A stretch of DNA of 64,000 nucleotides from Saprospiraceae bacterium (GTDB lineage: Bacteria; Bacteroidota; Bacteroidia; Chitinophagales; Saprospiraceae): assembly GCA_025055285.1 (NCBI GenBank), contig JANWXM010000004.1, positions 1 through 64,000 of the forward strand. Direction: 5' to 3'. The first letter of the stretch is position 1. Each line of letters opens with the position of its first letter. A program made the translations under genes and the position numbers. The notes beneath the pieces are model-generated. The model searched no databases, was not told where the DNA came from, and saw nothing but the letters and a program-made list of their open reading frames with translations. This document shows, piece after piece, positions 34,749-44,788 of the stretch.

Positions 34749-36602
34749 ATGATAAGGAACAAACTATTGCTTTTGATGTGCTTGGCAGCCGCTTATGGCT
34801 CCTGGGCACAATCGCTTTACATGCCGCGCAATATCCAGCGCGCCTATCAACGGCAAACTCGCTCCTGGGATGGTAGGCCAGGACCGAAATATTGGCAAAA
34901 TCGCGCTGAATATCGGATGGAAGCGCTTCTCAAAATGCCTGAACGCGAAGTGCATGGACAGGCCGCCATTCGCTATTTCAACAATAGCCCTGATACCCTC
35001 AAAAACATTCGTCTTAAATTAGCACACGACCTCTACCGCAAAAATGCTCCAAGAGCCTTCGACCTCAACCCTAAGGCGATTACAGAAGAGGGTGTAGAGC
35101 TGACCGTTTTGCTCATTCGAGAGGATACCGTTGAAAAAAGTCAATGGCGTCGGTACGCCACTTTTTTAGATGTACCTCTGGAGGAACCACTGCTTCCCAA
35201 GCAAACGCTCGATTTGTTTGTTGGCTGGCGATTTCAGATGCCTCCTGCAGCTGGAGCGCCGCGCGAGGGTATTTATGACTCCACCACTTGGTTTGTACCG
35301 TATTGGTATCCTCAAGTAGCGGTTTACGACGACTTGCACGGATGGGCCGATGTTCCATATACGGGTCTACAGGAAATGTATAACGATTTTTCAAATTACG
35401 AAGTGCGCATCACTGTGCCGGCTAATGTCATGGTCTGGGCTACGGGTGTATGGCAAAATCCATCCGAAGTCTTACAAGAAGAATTCTATCAGCGCTATCT
35501 GCGCGCTCAAATGGCAGATACAATAGTAGCAATCTTTTCGAAACAAGACTACGTCGACAAGAGATCCTTTTTTCGTGCAACAGAGACCCATACGTTTGAA
35601 TATCGAGCAGAAGACGTACCTGATTTTGCCTTTGCCACGAGCAGCTACTATCTGTGGGACGCTACTTCAGTAATAGTGGATACTGCCTCTAATCGTCGGG
35701 CCTTTGTAAGTGCTGCATACAAACCTCAATCGTTAGACTTCCGCCACGTATGTCGGATCGCTGCCGATGCTTTGCGCCTCATGTCACAGTGGTTACCTGG
35801 TTATCCCTATCCTTATCCGACCATGACGGTATTCAATGGAAGCGGAGGCATGGAGTTTCCTATGATGTGCAACAACGGAAGTACCTATCCAGGTAGTCCC
35901 ACAGGCTTGACGGTACACGAAACCGCTCATACCTATTTTCCCTTCCTTACAGGCATTAATGAGCAAGATTACGCCTGGATGGACGAAGGTTGGGCATCTT
36001 TCTTAGATGTGCTCGTTACGGATTCCTTAGAAGGTAAGCCTACCGGGCGCTTGCGCAATTATGCAGACGTTGCGGGTACGGATGCCGACGTTCCACCGAT
36101 GGTGCTGTCGCGCCATCTTTCAAGTCCGGCCTATCGCATTGCCTCATACAATCGCCCTCAAGCTGCCTACTTCGCACTGTACCAAATGCTAGGCTATGAG
36201 CGCTTTCATCGCTGTATGACGGAATACATTCAGCGATGGAAGGGAAAACATCCTCAACCTTTCGACTTTTTTTTCACTTGGAACGACGTAGCTGGCGAAA
36301 ACCTCAACTGGTTCTGGAAGCCGTGGTTTTTTGACTGGGGCTATCCAGACTTAGCTGTTGTTAATGTCACCAAGAAAGGCATCCTTGTTGAAAATACGGG
36401 AAACTTTCCGCAGACCGTAAGCGGCGTTGTCGTTTATGAAGACGGCACAGAGCAAACATTTTGGTATTCGGCAGAAGTCTGGAAAAATGGCCAAAAAACC
36501 TTTGTCATACCCATTCGAAGAAGAGCTGCCGTTAAACAAGTGCGTCTCGGCCATCCGCAAGTCTCGGATGCTGATGCTAGCAACAATGTGTGGCCACGCT
36601 GA
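34749..36602 (+). CDS. M1-family metallopeptidase, secreted
   Basis: 617 residues with a signal peptide (MIRNKLLLLMCLAAAYGSWAQ). Zinc-binding gluzincin motif His390-Glu-x-x-His394 with Glu413 eighteen residues further (DEGW). The exopeptidase motif is GGMEFP, replacing GAMEN. A beta-rich N-terminal domain precedes the catalytic domain as in aminopeptidase N. It likely trims peptides in the periplasm or at the surface. No T9SS sorting domain is evident at the C-terminus. Translation may be coupled to metK through the 2-bp gap. Confidence 0.9.
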   Translation: MIRNKLLLLMCLAAAYGSWAQSLYMPRNIQRAYQRQTRSWDGRPGPKYWQNRAEYRMEALLKMPEREVHGQAAIRYFNNSPDTLKNIRLKLAHDLYRKNAPRAFDLNPKAITEEGVELTVLLIREDTVEKSQWRRYATFLDVPLEEPLLPKQTLDLFVGWRFQMPPAAGAPREGIYDSTTWFVPYWYPQVAVYDDLHGWADVPYTGLQEMYNDFSNYEVRITVPANVMVWATGVWQNPSEVLQEEFYQRYLRAQMADTIVAIFSKQDYVDKRSFFRATETHTFEYRAEDVPDFAFATSSYYLWDATSVIVDTASNRRAFVSAAYKPQSLDFRHVCRIAADALRLMSQWLPGYPYPYPTMTVFNGSGGMEFPMMCNNGSTYPGSPTGLTVHETAHTYFPFLTGINEQDYAWMDEGWASFLDVLVTDSLEGKPTGRLRNYADVAGTDADVPPMVLSRHLSSPAYRIASYNRPQAAYFALYQMLGYERFHRCMTEYIQRWKGKHPQPFDFFFTWNDVAGENLNWFWKPWFFDWGYPDLAVVNVTKKGILVENTGNFPQTVSGVVVYEDGTEQTFWYSAEVWKNGQKTFVIPIRRRAAVKQVRLGHPQVSDADASNNVWPR

Positions 36603-36636
36603 TTTACCTCTTCTTTAAGCCAAAATACCTCCAAGA

Positions 36637-38085
36637 ATGAAACACAATCTTGTCTCTCTTATTTATACTGGAACGGATTGCTGCGCTATTTGTCGGTGGA
36701 AACTAACTATGGCGCTTTGGCTTTGCGGCGTATTGCCCCTCCAAGCTCAACAAACTTTTGCCTTTCCCGTCGAGGGAAAAAATTATCGCGTCGAGGTAAA
36801 CTGGAACGTCAAGCACAGCGGTAAGACGTATGCTAATATAACGGCGCACGCACTAGACTTTTCTGCAAATAATGCTTTTGATCTAGAAGTACAGTTTCGC
36901 TTTCCGGAGGAAGTGCCACCGCCAGAGATAGAACTGTTATTCGGCTTCCAATACCGTCAGGGTGGAAGCCTTATAGCGCCTTCGGAGGGTGAAAAGCGTG
37001 CTCGAAGTATGCGGCACTTCCAGCGCTTCCAGGCTATCGGCGGAGGGAATGCAACCCTGACGTTGACGCCGAAAGTATGGCGTCGCACTCCAGAGGGAAC
37101 CATCGAACCACTTGCTGCGGGCTCACCTACGACGTTGGGCTTTGCTACCCTCGAAAAACCTTCTACATCTACGGCTGCAGCCTTGCCACCCATACCCGAT
37201 ACTCCTGTCCGCTCAGCGCCCGTTCCATCGCCACCGACAGAACCTCCACTTACGCCAGCTCAAAAAGCCGAAAATGACGCCTATGCCAAGGCAACAGGCG
37301 TTCCGGATTCTGTGCAACGCATTCGCGCCTTGATTGACTTCATAGATCAGTATCGAACTTCAAGCCCACAATCTCCTAATGTTCAAAAAGCCCTGCGCGA
37401 AGTTCCTCTTAGTGCTAGCCTGCCTCAAGCAAAGGCGCCCAAACAGGTCACTTATGTGCTCGAGTACGCCGTTAATCCAGTTATAGATACTTCGCAGGCC
37501 GACCGATGGCAATGGAAGATAGAGAATATCTCTCCCGGTCGCTATCAACTCACTTTGAGTGCTTTGAGCGACACCGCTACGGCGTTTACGTTGGCTGATG
37601 TAGGTAAGTCTGCTCCCTTTAATCAGCCGCGCACGTTGCAACCGTTTGCAAGGGTGCAAGTGTCTCTCGTTGGGCAAACGAAAGACCTTTTTACTATTCG
37701 CTTCGTAGGTGGAACGCCTCCTTTCATGGTCTACCTACTACAAGACCGCATTACGCGAATGCGATACTTGGTTTCCCACACAGATACTGTTGTTGCTCTG
37801 AGTAAGGCTGCTTGCACTGTCTGCCCGGACGGGCTATATACCTTGGAAGTTTACACAGGAGACTTCAGTACGCTACTTCTACGCGAGATGAACATCATCG
37901 AGATAGACCGCCCAAATCGCCTTCCTATCCTTCTCGCATTGGGTGCTGTGGCGTTGTTGCTTGTGGTCTTTCGCAAGTCAATTGTTCAGGGGTGGCGGTA
38001 CTACAAATACAGGCGCCAATTGCGCGAAATTGAAGCCTGGGAGCGTATTATTGAGGAAGAAGCCAAACGTCGGAAGGGGAGATGA
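36637..38085 (+). CDS. Membrane-anchored protein of unknown function
   Basis: 482 residues, or 458 from the ATG at 36709, which gives a cleaner signal peptide (MALWLCGVLPLQAQQ). A beta-rich N-terminal domain is followed by a proline-rich linker (about 180-210). A second beta domain precedes a C-terminal transmembrane helix (LPILLALGAVALLLVVF, about 437-453) and a basic cytoplasmic tail rich in Arg, Lys and Glu. This gives a single-pass protein with the bulk outside the cytoplasm. No family recognised. It follows the M1 peptidase by 34 bp. Confidence 0.6.
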   Translation: MKHNLVSLIYTGTDCCAICRWKLTMALWLCGVLPLQAQQTFAFPVEGKNYRVEVNWNVKHSGKTYANITAHALDFSANNAFDLEVQFRFPEEVPPPEIELLFGFQYRQGGSLIAPSEGEKRARSMRHFQRFQAIGGGNATLTLTPKVWRRTPEGTIEPLAAGSPTTLGFATLEKPSTSTAAALPPIPDTPVRSAPVPSPPTEPPLTPAQKAENDAYAKATGVPDSVQRIRALIDFIDQYRTSSPQSPNVQKALREVPLSASLPQAKAPKQVTYVLEYAVNPVIDTSQADRWQWKIENISPGRYQLTLSALSDTATAFTLADVGKSAPFNQPRTLQPFARVQVSLVGQTKDLFTIRFVGGTPPFMVYLLQDRITRMRYLVSHTDTVVALSKAACTVCPDGLYTLEVYTGDFSTLLLREMNIIEIDRPNRLPILLALGAVALLLVVFRKSIVQGWRYYKYRRQLREIEAWERIIEEEAKRRKGR

Positions 38086-38439
38086 GCTCTTTGGTGTATT
38101 TTACTCATGTTACGTAAAGCGGCATAGAATGTCCGTTTAGCGTGTTGTCTGCAAGGTAGAGGCTTTTGCTGCCGCCAATACTTGCATCCCTTTGAAAACC
38201 TGATTGCCGGTGTCGGGAACTATTCCGGCGGGAGACGTTTGTCAGTAGGCTCGACATACCCGCTACAGCATAGCGGCGCTACCCATACAAACCGACATTC
38301 GTAAAGTTCATTTCTTTTGCCGTTATTTTCAACAGGCTTAGGTCTCTTTGTGCAGCAGATCGTTTGTCTATGCTTTATATCCTCTGGCATAGACGAAATT
38401 TCTCTCAACATCCGATAAGCGGTGCTTGGCAACAAAGCC
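38086..38439. other. Intergenic region between convergent genes
   Basis: 354 bp between convergent stops with no gene I can support. A short inverted repeat, GCCGG ... CCGGC with a 14-nt loop, begins near 38205; it has no T-tract. Minus-strand ORFs here are frames of no recognisable content. Confidence 0.4.
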
Positions 38440-41400
38440 CTAAGACGTAATAGTGATGCGTTGGATAAACATTCCTGTGGGCGTGCGTAAATACAGAAGG
38501 TAGACACCGGGAGGCAAAGACCGATCAAAACTAACAATATTCTGTCTTGCAGATAAATTCTCTGTGCGTTTTTCAACGACTCGGCCCTGAGGGTCGAGCA
38601 ACTCGAGGTGCACCTGGGTAGGTCGTTGAGTTGCAATTTGCACTTTAAAAGAGCCTGAGTTGGGGTTGGGCAATACTTGCACCAGTTCAATTTCCTGAGG
38701 TTCCTGAGTACCAACAAAGTTCAGGGCTATAGTTTTCGCGTGAACAGAGGGCGTCGGCGAGCAGCGGTTGTAAGCGTTTAGCCTTACGGTGTACTGGCCA
38801 GGGAGCGCATAAGTATGCAGAGGATTTACTGCCGTGCTCGTATTTCCATCGCCGAAGTCCCACTCAAATGCCTCCGCCATGGTGCTAGTATTCAGAAACG
38901 ACACTGAATTCTGGCTAGCCGTCCAGGAAAAATTTGCGGAAGCCGTTCCGAAGGCGAATAAAGCGTAATATGCAGTGTCGGTTTCGTTGCCGTGAGAGAC
39001 GACGAGGCGAACTCGATGCAGACCTGCGAGAAAAAACCGAACAGCGTGAGGGCCCGGTCCGCTGGCAGCATTCGGCTGAGCGGCGGCCCCGAAAAACCAT
39101 TGGTACATGTGATTTTTGTTCTCATCTGCTGCCCTGAACCAGACGGTGTCTATCACTCGGCACAAGGTGTCTACCGAAGCTAGGATACGCGCATACGGCC
39201 GGGAGGTGTCCTTTTCTATGATGCCCACATTGTCTAGGAAGAGATTATTTCCATAATCGTTTACTGCAGTAAATCGGAGGATGATCCGCTGACCAGCAAA
39301 GGCATCTAGAGGAATGCTTGCCCGTTGCCAGTGGCTAGAATGAGCAGGCGAGAAAGAGGAAGTAGTCGTCGGGTGGGTAGCTAAGCTAGACCCTCCGCGG
39401 GCCCACAAGCGCACAGGCCTACTCAAATTGCACTCAGAAAAGGCCTCCAAAACTAAACTATCCGACACTAATGAATCGTAAGGGGCATATGCCCAATCGA
39501 AGACGAGGCGAGCCGAGGGCAACTGGCTTAAGTCGAGAGGAGGTAAATAGAGGTAATCCCTTTCCTTTTCAGCCGAATACGCATAGAAATTCATGAACAC
39601 AGCTGACGTAAGCTGCCCATTCGACCCGATGGCCAAGGAGAAGCGCCGCCAACCCACTTCATCGTCTGGGTTAACTACCGTCCAAGCCGTAGGTGGGAAA
39701 ACAGAGGCTTCAAAACCTTCACTAAAATATTGATTAAGAGGCTCCACAGCAGCTTGGAATTTCAGGCTAATAGTGTCATTGAAAAAGACGCGCTCTCCAG
39801 GAAGGGAAGTCCACACGCGCAGCAAATAGGAGCCATTTTCAGCGATAACCAAAGGTGAAGAGAAAACGACTTCTGCCGTAGTCCCTGGCAGCAGAGTAGG
39901 CAGAGGTGTTGCAACGGGAGGGAGTTGATTTAACTGATACCAGGCGAACGCACCCTCGGCAGGAAGAGTGCCCTCGTTGCTAATACTGATGCGTACAGGC
40001 CATAGAGTTGGTTCGCAGGACACGGCAGCTTCGATGTCGGACTTTTGAGGCGACAAGATTGCGTTCAGGGCCAGATTGTGAGGTTGGGGGCAGTTCAACA
40101 GGCCTCCCTTCCAGGAGATCGCTACCGCTCGGCGGCCCGCTAGCCCTGAGGGATTGGAAGCCCGGACAGAAAACCACATCTCCTGACCCACGTTCGTTAT
40201 GGGTATAGTTGCCCAAGGCACTGTGGTTGTGGAGACGATTTCCATATACTTCTCTCCCAGCAGATAAACGTCATATTGCAAAGTGTCATTGATTGGAGCC
40301 CAAGACAAGGTGGCCGAGTCTAGACATACGCGTTCTACCTTTAGGCCGGTGGGCACGGGTACAATGCTCAGCGGTAGCTCAGACATATCGTGCTGATGTC
40401 CGCGCAATACACGTACACGCACCTGAGCACTTACGACCTTAGGCACGATCCAATCGTGCATGCGTTTATCGCCGCCAACGGTTTGAATCGGCAGCCAAGT
40501 TTGTCCGTCGTCCAAGGAGTATTGAAGCGAGAACGGCTCTGCAGAGCCCACAGCATCCCAGTGAATGCGGCAGGTGTCACCAGGAGCCAAACCTTCGCCG
40601 CCAGCAGGATAAATGAGTTTGAGGCTGTCGTATAGAAAATCCCATACGAGATAGTAGAGCTGTGGGCCGAGAGGCACCTCAAAGCCATGAATGCGAACTG
40701 TATAGTTGCCTGCCGCAGGATTGGATATGGTAACTTCTTCTACGTTATTGATCGAGTCGCGTCCAGGTTTTGCTGGAGCACTCAGGGCGTTGGGATTAGG
40801 CGTAGGGTCGAGTACAAGTGGCAAATGAACATGGCCGACAGGGTTCATTACCCTCAAGTCTAAGTCGTTAATAAGCGCCCGTTGCGTACCCGCTTCAGCG
40901 GGTGGGTCGGGCCAATAAAGAAGAATGCGCACCTGCTGGACATTAGGTGGTATAGTTAGGGCGTGTTCAATCCAACCTTTGTGGTCGACTTCGGCAGTGA
41001 GCCAGCGCCTTTCAGTAAGGAGGCGATAGGCGCGCCAGGCGTTTACTAAACCAAAGCCGAATTGAAAATCTGGCCCTGGGTTTCCCAAGTCATTAGCCGT
41101 ATTAAGCAGGGCTGCTTTAAGCAAAGCCGCAGGCGGCTGTTCGCCGGCAAAATGTTCTCGAAATGCCTGCGTTAATTGAGCTAATACACCTACTACGCCT
41201 GGCGCTGCGGCAGAAGTTCCTCCGAAAGTGCGGTATTTGTGGTCAGGAGCAGTCGAGGTTTGCCCTTGGCCGTGAGCAGCCAAATCGGGCTTCAAACGTC
41301 CGTCGTGTACAGGACCGCGGCTCGAAGTATGCATCAGCGTGCCATCTGCGCGCAAGTTGGCCACGGCGATAGCATTTTTGGCTACCTTATGACCGCCCGT

Positions 41401-42543
41401 AATGTTTCCCCAGCCCGGCCCTGCGCCGTAGTTGCAATCCGTAGCCCCCTCATTACCTGCTGAAAACACATGCATTAGATAAGGAAAGTCGTACAATTGT
41501 CTTTCTACCGTTTGCGCACTTAAAGTATAGCCGCGGTTACATCCGTCTGAATAGGACGTATTTGTAAGCGTGGCGCCGCGCTCAGTATGCAGGCTCAGGG
41601 TTGCATCCTGAAAACTAGATCGATAGCGAACTGTATAAAGGTATACGCCGGTTGCCATACCTCGCATGAGAGGGTTGAGGTTGCCTGCCCCACCTAGGAT
41701 ACCCGCTACACCGTCGCCGTGAATGCCATCAGAGCCTTCCTCCGCAGAAAACCAGTCAGTATAGCGCCCTTGAAAATCGATATGCGGCCCAAGTGGCCCG
41801 TCATCGCGCACAACTGCTGCCACGCCACGGCCATCGTAACGCCTGCCCAATGGAGAGTCCATGTCCAACAAGCTTACCCGGTGCATCGAGCGACCTTGGA
41901 TGTCTTCCGGTGTAGAAGGCGGAGGCATTAACTCTAAGTAGCGGACAAAAGGGAGATTTGCAACAGCTTCTAGGTCACTCTCAGGGATGCATATGTGCAA
42001 GAAACCATTCTGATTCCCTTCCTCTACGACGCGATAACCTAAGGCACGCAAACGCGCCGCTGCCTGCTCAATTCGCAGCTGAGGATACACCTGTATGTAT
42101 AGGTGGAGGTATTCGCCCTCTGTAGCCCAGGCTCCGTATGGCTTTTCTAGAAGATTGGCATTCATTTTCTCGAAAGGAGTAGGGCGCCATACGCGCCGCG
42201 CGTTAATTCGAGCCAAGCGCTCTTCCTTAAAGCCCACGGGCAGGGCCACCAAATAGGTATTTCGCTGGAGGTAACTAAGAAACTGAACGCCCTCGCGCTC
42301 TAATAATTTTCTAGCCTTGGAAGAAGGTATTGGGTCGCAGTAAATGCATCGAAAAAAATAGCCGTTCACTGTGTCGGAAGCTACGGTAGTTCTCTCAAAA
42401 TTTTGGGAACGATTGTTGTGGTGGCTCTTGTTCTCCGTTGAATCGTTCGAAGATATACGTTGAGCGAATCCTATGACAAAGCAGTTTAAACAAATCGCAA
42501 TGAAAAAGAATTTTAGAACACGCTTTTTTAAAAACATAAGCAC
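38440..42543 (-). CDS. Subtilisin-like (S8) serine protease with PKD and T9SS sorting domains
   Basis: 1367 residues. Signal peptide (residues about 8-27), then a pro-region, then an S8 catalytic domain: Asp in VVRDDGPLGPHIDF (247/248), His275 in GIHGDGVAG, oxyanion Asn364 in SAGNEG, and Ser444 in FGGTSAAAPG. Downstream are a jelly-roll P-like domain, a fibronectin-type segment, a MAM-like beta-sandwich, and a PKD domain (FEWDFGDGNTSTAVNPLHTYALPGQYTV). The C-terminal T9SS type A sorting domain starts LPNPNSGSFKV. The protein should be exported by Sec and then T9SS and displayed or released at the surface. The Asp and His motifs depart from the classical DTG and HGTH, as in a Bacteroidota subgroup. 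Confidence 0.9.
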   Translation of the reverse strand: MLMFLKKRVLKFFFIAICLNCFVIGFAQRISSNDSTENKSHHNNRSQNFERTTVASDTVNGYFFRCIYCDPIPSSKARKLLEREGVQFLSYLQRNTYLVALPVGFKEERLARINARRVWRPTPFEKMNANLLEKPYGAWATEGEYLHLYIQVYPQLRIEQAAARLRALGYRVVEEGNQNGFLHICIPESDLEAVANLPFVRYLELMPPPSTPEDIQGRSMHRVSLLDMDSPLGRRYDGRGVAAVVRDDGPLGPHIDFQGRYTDWFSAEEGSDGIHGDGVAGILGGAGNLNPLMRGMATGVYLYTVRYRSSFQDATLSLHTERGATLTNTSYSDGCNRGYTLSAQTVERQLYDFPYLMHVFSAGNEGATDCNYGAGPGWGNITGGHKVAKNAIAVANLRADGTLMHTSSRGPVHDGRLKPDLAAHGQGQTSTAPDHKYRTFGGTSAAAPGVVGVLAQLTQAFREHFAGEQPPAALLKAALLNTANDLGNPGPDFQFGFGLVNAWRAYRLLTERRWLTAEVDHKGWIEHALTIPPNVQQVRILLYWPDPPAEAGTQRALINDLDLRVMNPVGHVHLPLVLDPTPNPNALSAPAKPGRDSINNVEEVTISNPAAGNYTVRIHGFEVPLGPQLYYLVWDFLYDSLKLIYPAGGEGLAPGDTCRIHWDAVGSAEPFSLQYSLDDGQTWLPIQTVGGDKRMHDWIVPKVVSAQVRVRVLRGHQHDMSELPLSIVPVPTGLKVERVCLDSATLSWAPINDTLQYDVYLLGEKYMEIVSTTTVPWATIPITNVGQEMWFSVRASNPSGLAGRRAVAISWKGGLLNCPQPHNLALNAILSPQKSDIEAAVSCEPTLWPVRISISNEGTLPAEGAFAWYQLNQLPPVATPLPTLLPGTTAEVVFSSPLVIAENGSYLLRVWTSLPGERVFFNDTISLKFQAAVEPLNQYFSEGFEASVFPPTAWTVVNPDDEVGWRRFSLAIGSNGQLTSAVFMNFYAYSAEKERDYLYLPPLDLSQLPSARLVFDWAYAPYDSLVSDSLVLEAFSECNLSRPVRLWARGGSSLATHPTTTSSFSPAHSSHWQRASIPLDAFAGQRIILRFTAVNDYGNNLFLDNVGIIEKDTSRPYARILASVDTLCRVIDTVWFRAADENKNHMYQWFFGAAAQPNAASGPGPHAVRFFLAGLHRVRLVVSHGNETDTAYYALFAFGTASANFSWTASQNSVSFLNTSTMAEAFEWDFGDGNTSTAVNPLHTYALPGQYTVRLNAYNRCSPTPSVHAKTIALNFVGTQEPQEIELVQVLPNPNSGSFKVQIATQRPTQVHLELLDPQGRVVEKRTENLSARQNIVSFDRSLPPGVYLLYLRTPTGMFIQRITITS

Positions 42544-42669
42544 CGTAGTCGCTGTTTGAATGATTCTCTTGGTGTAGAAAGATGCATTTTCTCAAGGCCT
42601 TGTTTGCGCGATTAAAGCCTCTTAGTAGGCAAAGATGTTCATTTTTTCATTCGCAATCTCTGGGTGTCC

Positions 42670-42677
42670 TACTTTTG
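42670..42677 (+). promoter_or_regulatory. Candidate terC promoter
   Basis: TACTTTTG, an exact -7 match 21 bp before the terC ATG; the -33 element is not obvious. No manganese (yybP-ykoY) riboswitch was visible in the gap. Confidence 0.5.
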
Positions 42678-42698
42678 GCGCCTTAATTTTGAAAAGGC

Positions 42699-43769
42699 AT
42701 GATTGCTTCATATGTATGGGTCGGATTTGTGGCTTTAATCATAGCCCTAATGGCCCTTGATTTAGGTGTATTTAATCGCAAGGCTCGTGTACCTACTGCG
42801 CGCGAAGCTCTTTTTGCTTCTGCCCTGTGGATAGGCCTGGCACTCCTTTTCGACGTTTTTGTCTACTTCGCTTACGAATACAAGTGGTTCGGGCTAGGGC
42901 TCTCTCCGCGCGAGCCTATGGATGGGCGCGAAGCTGCGGTGAAGTATCTAACGGCCTATCTTCTTGAGGAGTCCTTAAGCATGGACAACCTCTTCGTCAT
43001 GGCGCTCGTGTTTGCCCAGTTTCGCGTGCCGAAGGCATATCAACATCGCGTCCTTTTCTGGGGGATTTTGGGTGTGCTGGTCTTCCGCGGCTTGCTAATC
43101 GGTATAGGCCTGGCGCTCGTGCATTACTTCACTTGGCTATTTTACCTTTTCGGTGCGCTTCTCCTGTGGTCGGCATACAAGATGTGGCGCAATAGCGAGG
43201 CTGTAGAGGAGGCGCCTTCTGACCACGGCATTACGCGGTTCCTTCGGCGCTTTTACCCCATTAGCAGTCGCTACGATGGCGGCCAATTTTTCACTGTAGA
43301 AGGTGGTCGTCGTGTGGCTACGCCTTTGCTCGTTGCACTGCTCGTGATTGAGACTAGCGATATCATGTTCGCCCTTGATTCTGTTCCAGCGGTGTTTTCC
43401 ATTACAACCGATTCCTTTCTTGTTTTCTCTTCCAATATCTTCGCAATCCTAGGGCTTCGCTCCTTGTTTTTTGTGTTGTCGAACATGCTCGACCGCTTTG
43501 TTTACCTCAATTACAGTATGATAGCCATTCTCTCTTTCATCGGTCTAAAGATGATTCTTCTCCCGCTACACATTCACATTCATGAATTGGTCTCCTTGAC
43601 CGTAATTGGTGTGCTCCTGGCCATTGGAGTCATCGCCTCGCTCAAAAAGCCAACTCTGCGAGGGATAAACCTGCTCGTTAGTGAAGAGAGGGACTCTACT
43701 CAGAAGCCGCCGTTTCCTGTTCCAGAAATACCAGTAAAGGAAGAAATTTCCACCGCTTCCAAATTTTAA
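42699..43769 (+). CDS. TerC-family membrane transporter
   Basis: 356 residues with about nine hydrophobic segments. The family's acidic motifs are intact: LEESLSMDNLFVMALVF in the first half and ETSDIMFALDSVPAVFS in the second, with conserved Asp/Glu in the membrane. TerC/Alx proteins export manganese or calcium, or support metallation of secreted proteins; some are linked to tellurite resistance. No ter gene cluster is nearby, so a manganese-homeostasis role is the better guess. It has its own promoter. Confidence 0.92.
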   Translation: MIASYVWVGFVALIIALMALDLGVFNRKARVPTAREALFASALWIGLALLFDVFVYFAYEYKWFGLGLSPREPMDGREAAVKYLTAYLLEESLSMDNLFVMALVFAQFRVPKAYQHRVLFWGILGVLVFRGLLIGIGLALVHYFTWLFYLFGALLLWSAYKMWRNSEAVEEAPSDHGITRFLRRFYPISSRYDGGQFFTVEGGRRVATPLLVALLVIETSDIMFALDSVPAVFSITTDSFLVFSSNIFAILGLRSLFFVLSNMLDRFVYLNYSMIAILSFIGLKMILLPLHIHIHELVSLTVIGVLLAIGVIASLKKPTLRGINLLVSEERDSTQKPPFPVPEIPVKEEISTASKF

Positions 43770-43901
43770 CACTTGCTCCTATTGCTCGTTTGTCAAAAAT
43801 GTGCACTTTTGTGTGCACTTAGAATGCGGTGAATTGCCGTTTGTAGGTTAAAGCCTGTGTTTTGCTAGCTTTTGTCTGTTCTTTGTTCAATTCCTTTGGC
43901 C

Positions 43902-44054
43902 ATGCGACACGAGGAAAAAAACAAAAAGGATGCACGGTCTTCCGACGAACGCCCGTACACTAACCACAAGTCTTCCCACAAAAAGAAAAAGCTCAAGCCC
44001 GTCGAAAAAATTAAGTACCGTCAGAAGGTTTTCTTCAACGAGGAAGAAGAGTAA
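43902..44054 (+). CDS. Small highly charged protein, unknown
   Basis: 50 residues from the ATG at 43902: MRHEEKNKKDARSSDE, a Lys/His-rich middle with KKKKLKPVEKIKYRQK, and an acidic tail FNEEEE. It has no hydrophobic segment and is probably cytoplasmic and disordered. It is not recognised. A near-consensus -7 box (TAGCTTTTG, one base too long) with TTTG about 22 nt upstream precedes it, and a strong terminator follows 32 bp after the stop. That makes it a self-contained transcription unit and raises confidence that it is real. Confidence 0.45.
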   Translation: MRHEEKNKKDARSSDERPYTNHKSSHKKKKLKPVEKIKYRQKVFFNEEEE

Positions 44055-44085
44055 AAGGCCGCCTTTGTTGGTCTTTCCCAGCGCC

Positions 44086-44122
44086 CGCCGCAAATCGACT
44101 ATTGATTCGCGGCGATTTTTTT
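44086..44122 (+). terminator. Rho-independent terminator
   Basis: CGCCGC (44086-44091) pairs with GCGGCG (44109-44114); inside it AATC pairs with GATT around a 7-nt loop. Seven Ts follow at 44116-44122. It ends the small charged gene and possibly terC read-through. Confidence 0.8.
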
Positions 44123-44187
44123 AATTGTCCTTTATTGGAGAGGTTACCTTTCAAGTAAGTGCTACATAAAGTGGGTAACAAATCGCA

Positions 44188-44748
44188 ATGGACATGAAGT
44201 ACGCGCGCATTTTTGCTTTGTCACTCTTCTTTGTCGTCTGTACAGGAGCTCTCTTGGCCCAGTCTTACAAAACTGCAGGTGGTATTCGCATTGACAAAGG
44301 ATTGAACTTAACTGTGAAACAATACATCGGCGATGGATGGGCAGGAGAGGGCATTCTACATACTTCTATTGGCTCGCGCAATTTGGGCGCTACACTATTG
44401 GCTGAGAAACACCATCGTATCCTTTTCCGAGGCATCAACATTTACTATGGTGCTGGAGCGCACTATTATTGGCACAATGAGCCCTTGCGCCGTGAAGATC
44501 CCTATGGTGAGAATATTTACGGCGCCACGTTCATCGGTGGAGCAGAGCTTTCCCTGGGCCGCATTAACGTTTCTATAGATTGGAAACCCGAATTCCATCT
44601 TAACGGAGGAGGTGGCTTCAACTGGAACGGATCGGCCATATCTGTGCGTTACATCTTTGCCAAACGCGAACGCCGTTCCATAAAAGACTGGAGGGTCTGG
44701 GAGGATCTAGGATTGAGGAAACAGAAGGACAAGAGGTCGCGCCGCTGA
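44188..44748 (+). CDS. Small outer-membrane beta-barrel-like protein
   Basis: 186 residues. Signal peptide (ARIFALSLFFVVCTGALLAQ), then alternating amphipathic strands rich in Gly, Tyr and Trp (GINIYYGAGAHYYW, ATFIGGAELSLGRINVSIDW, FNWNGSAISVRYIF). The late strand ends in a Phe-containing segment, followed by a basic tail of about 25 residues. The size suits an eight-stranded barrel of the porin-like/OmpW-like class. The family is not recognised precisely. Monocistronic, after a terminator. Confidence 0.65.
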   Translation: MDMKYARIFALSLFFVVCTGALLAQSYKTAGGIRIDKGLNLTVKQYIGDGWAGEGILHTSIGSRNLGATLLAEKHHRILFRGINIYYGAGAHYYWHNEPLRREDPYGENIYGATFIGGAELSLGRINVSIDWKPEFHLNGGGGFNWNGSAISVRYIFAKRERRSIKDWRVWEDLGLRKQKDKRSRR

Positions 44749-44788
44749 AAAGCCTGCTAGGGAATTATTTGCATTCCTCCTGCGCTTT

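Noticed and set aside
42544-42698. Possible manganese riboswitch before terC
   Set aside because: No conserved yybP-ykoY core visible, and the promoter box lies only 21 bp before the ATG, leaving no room.
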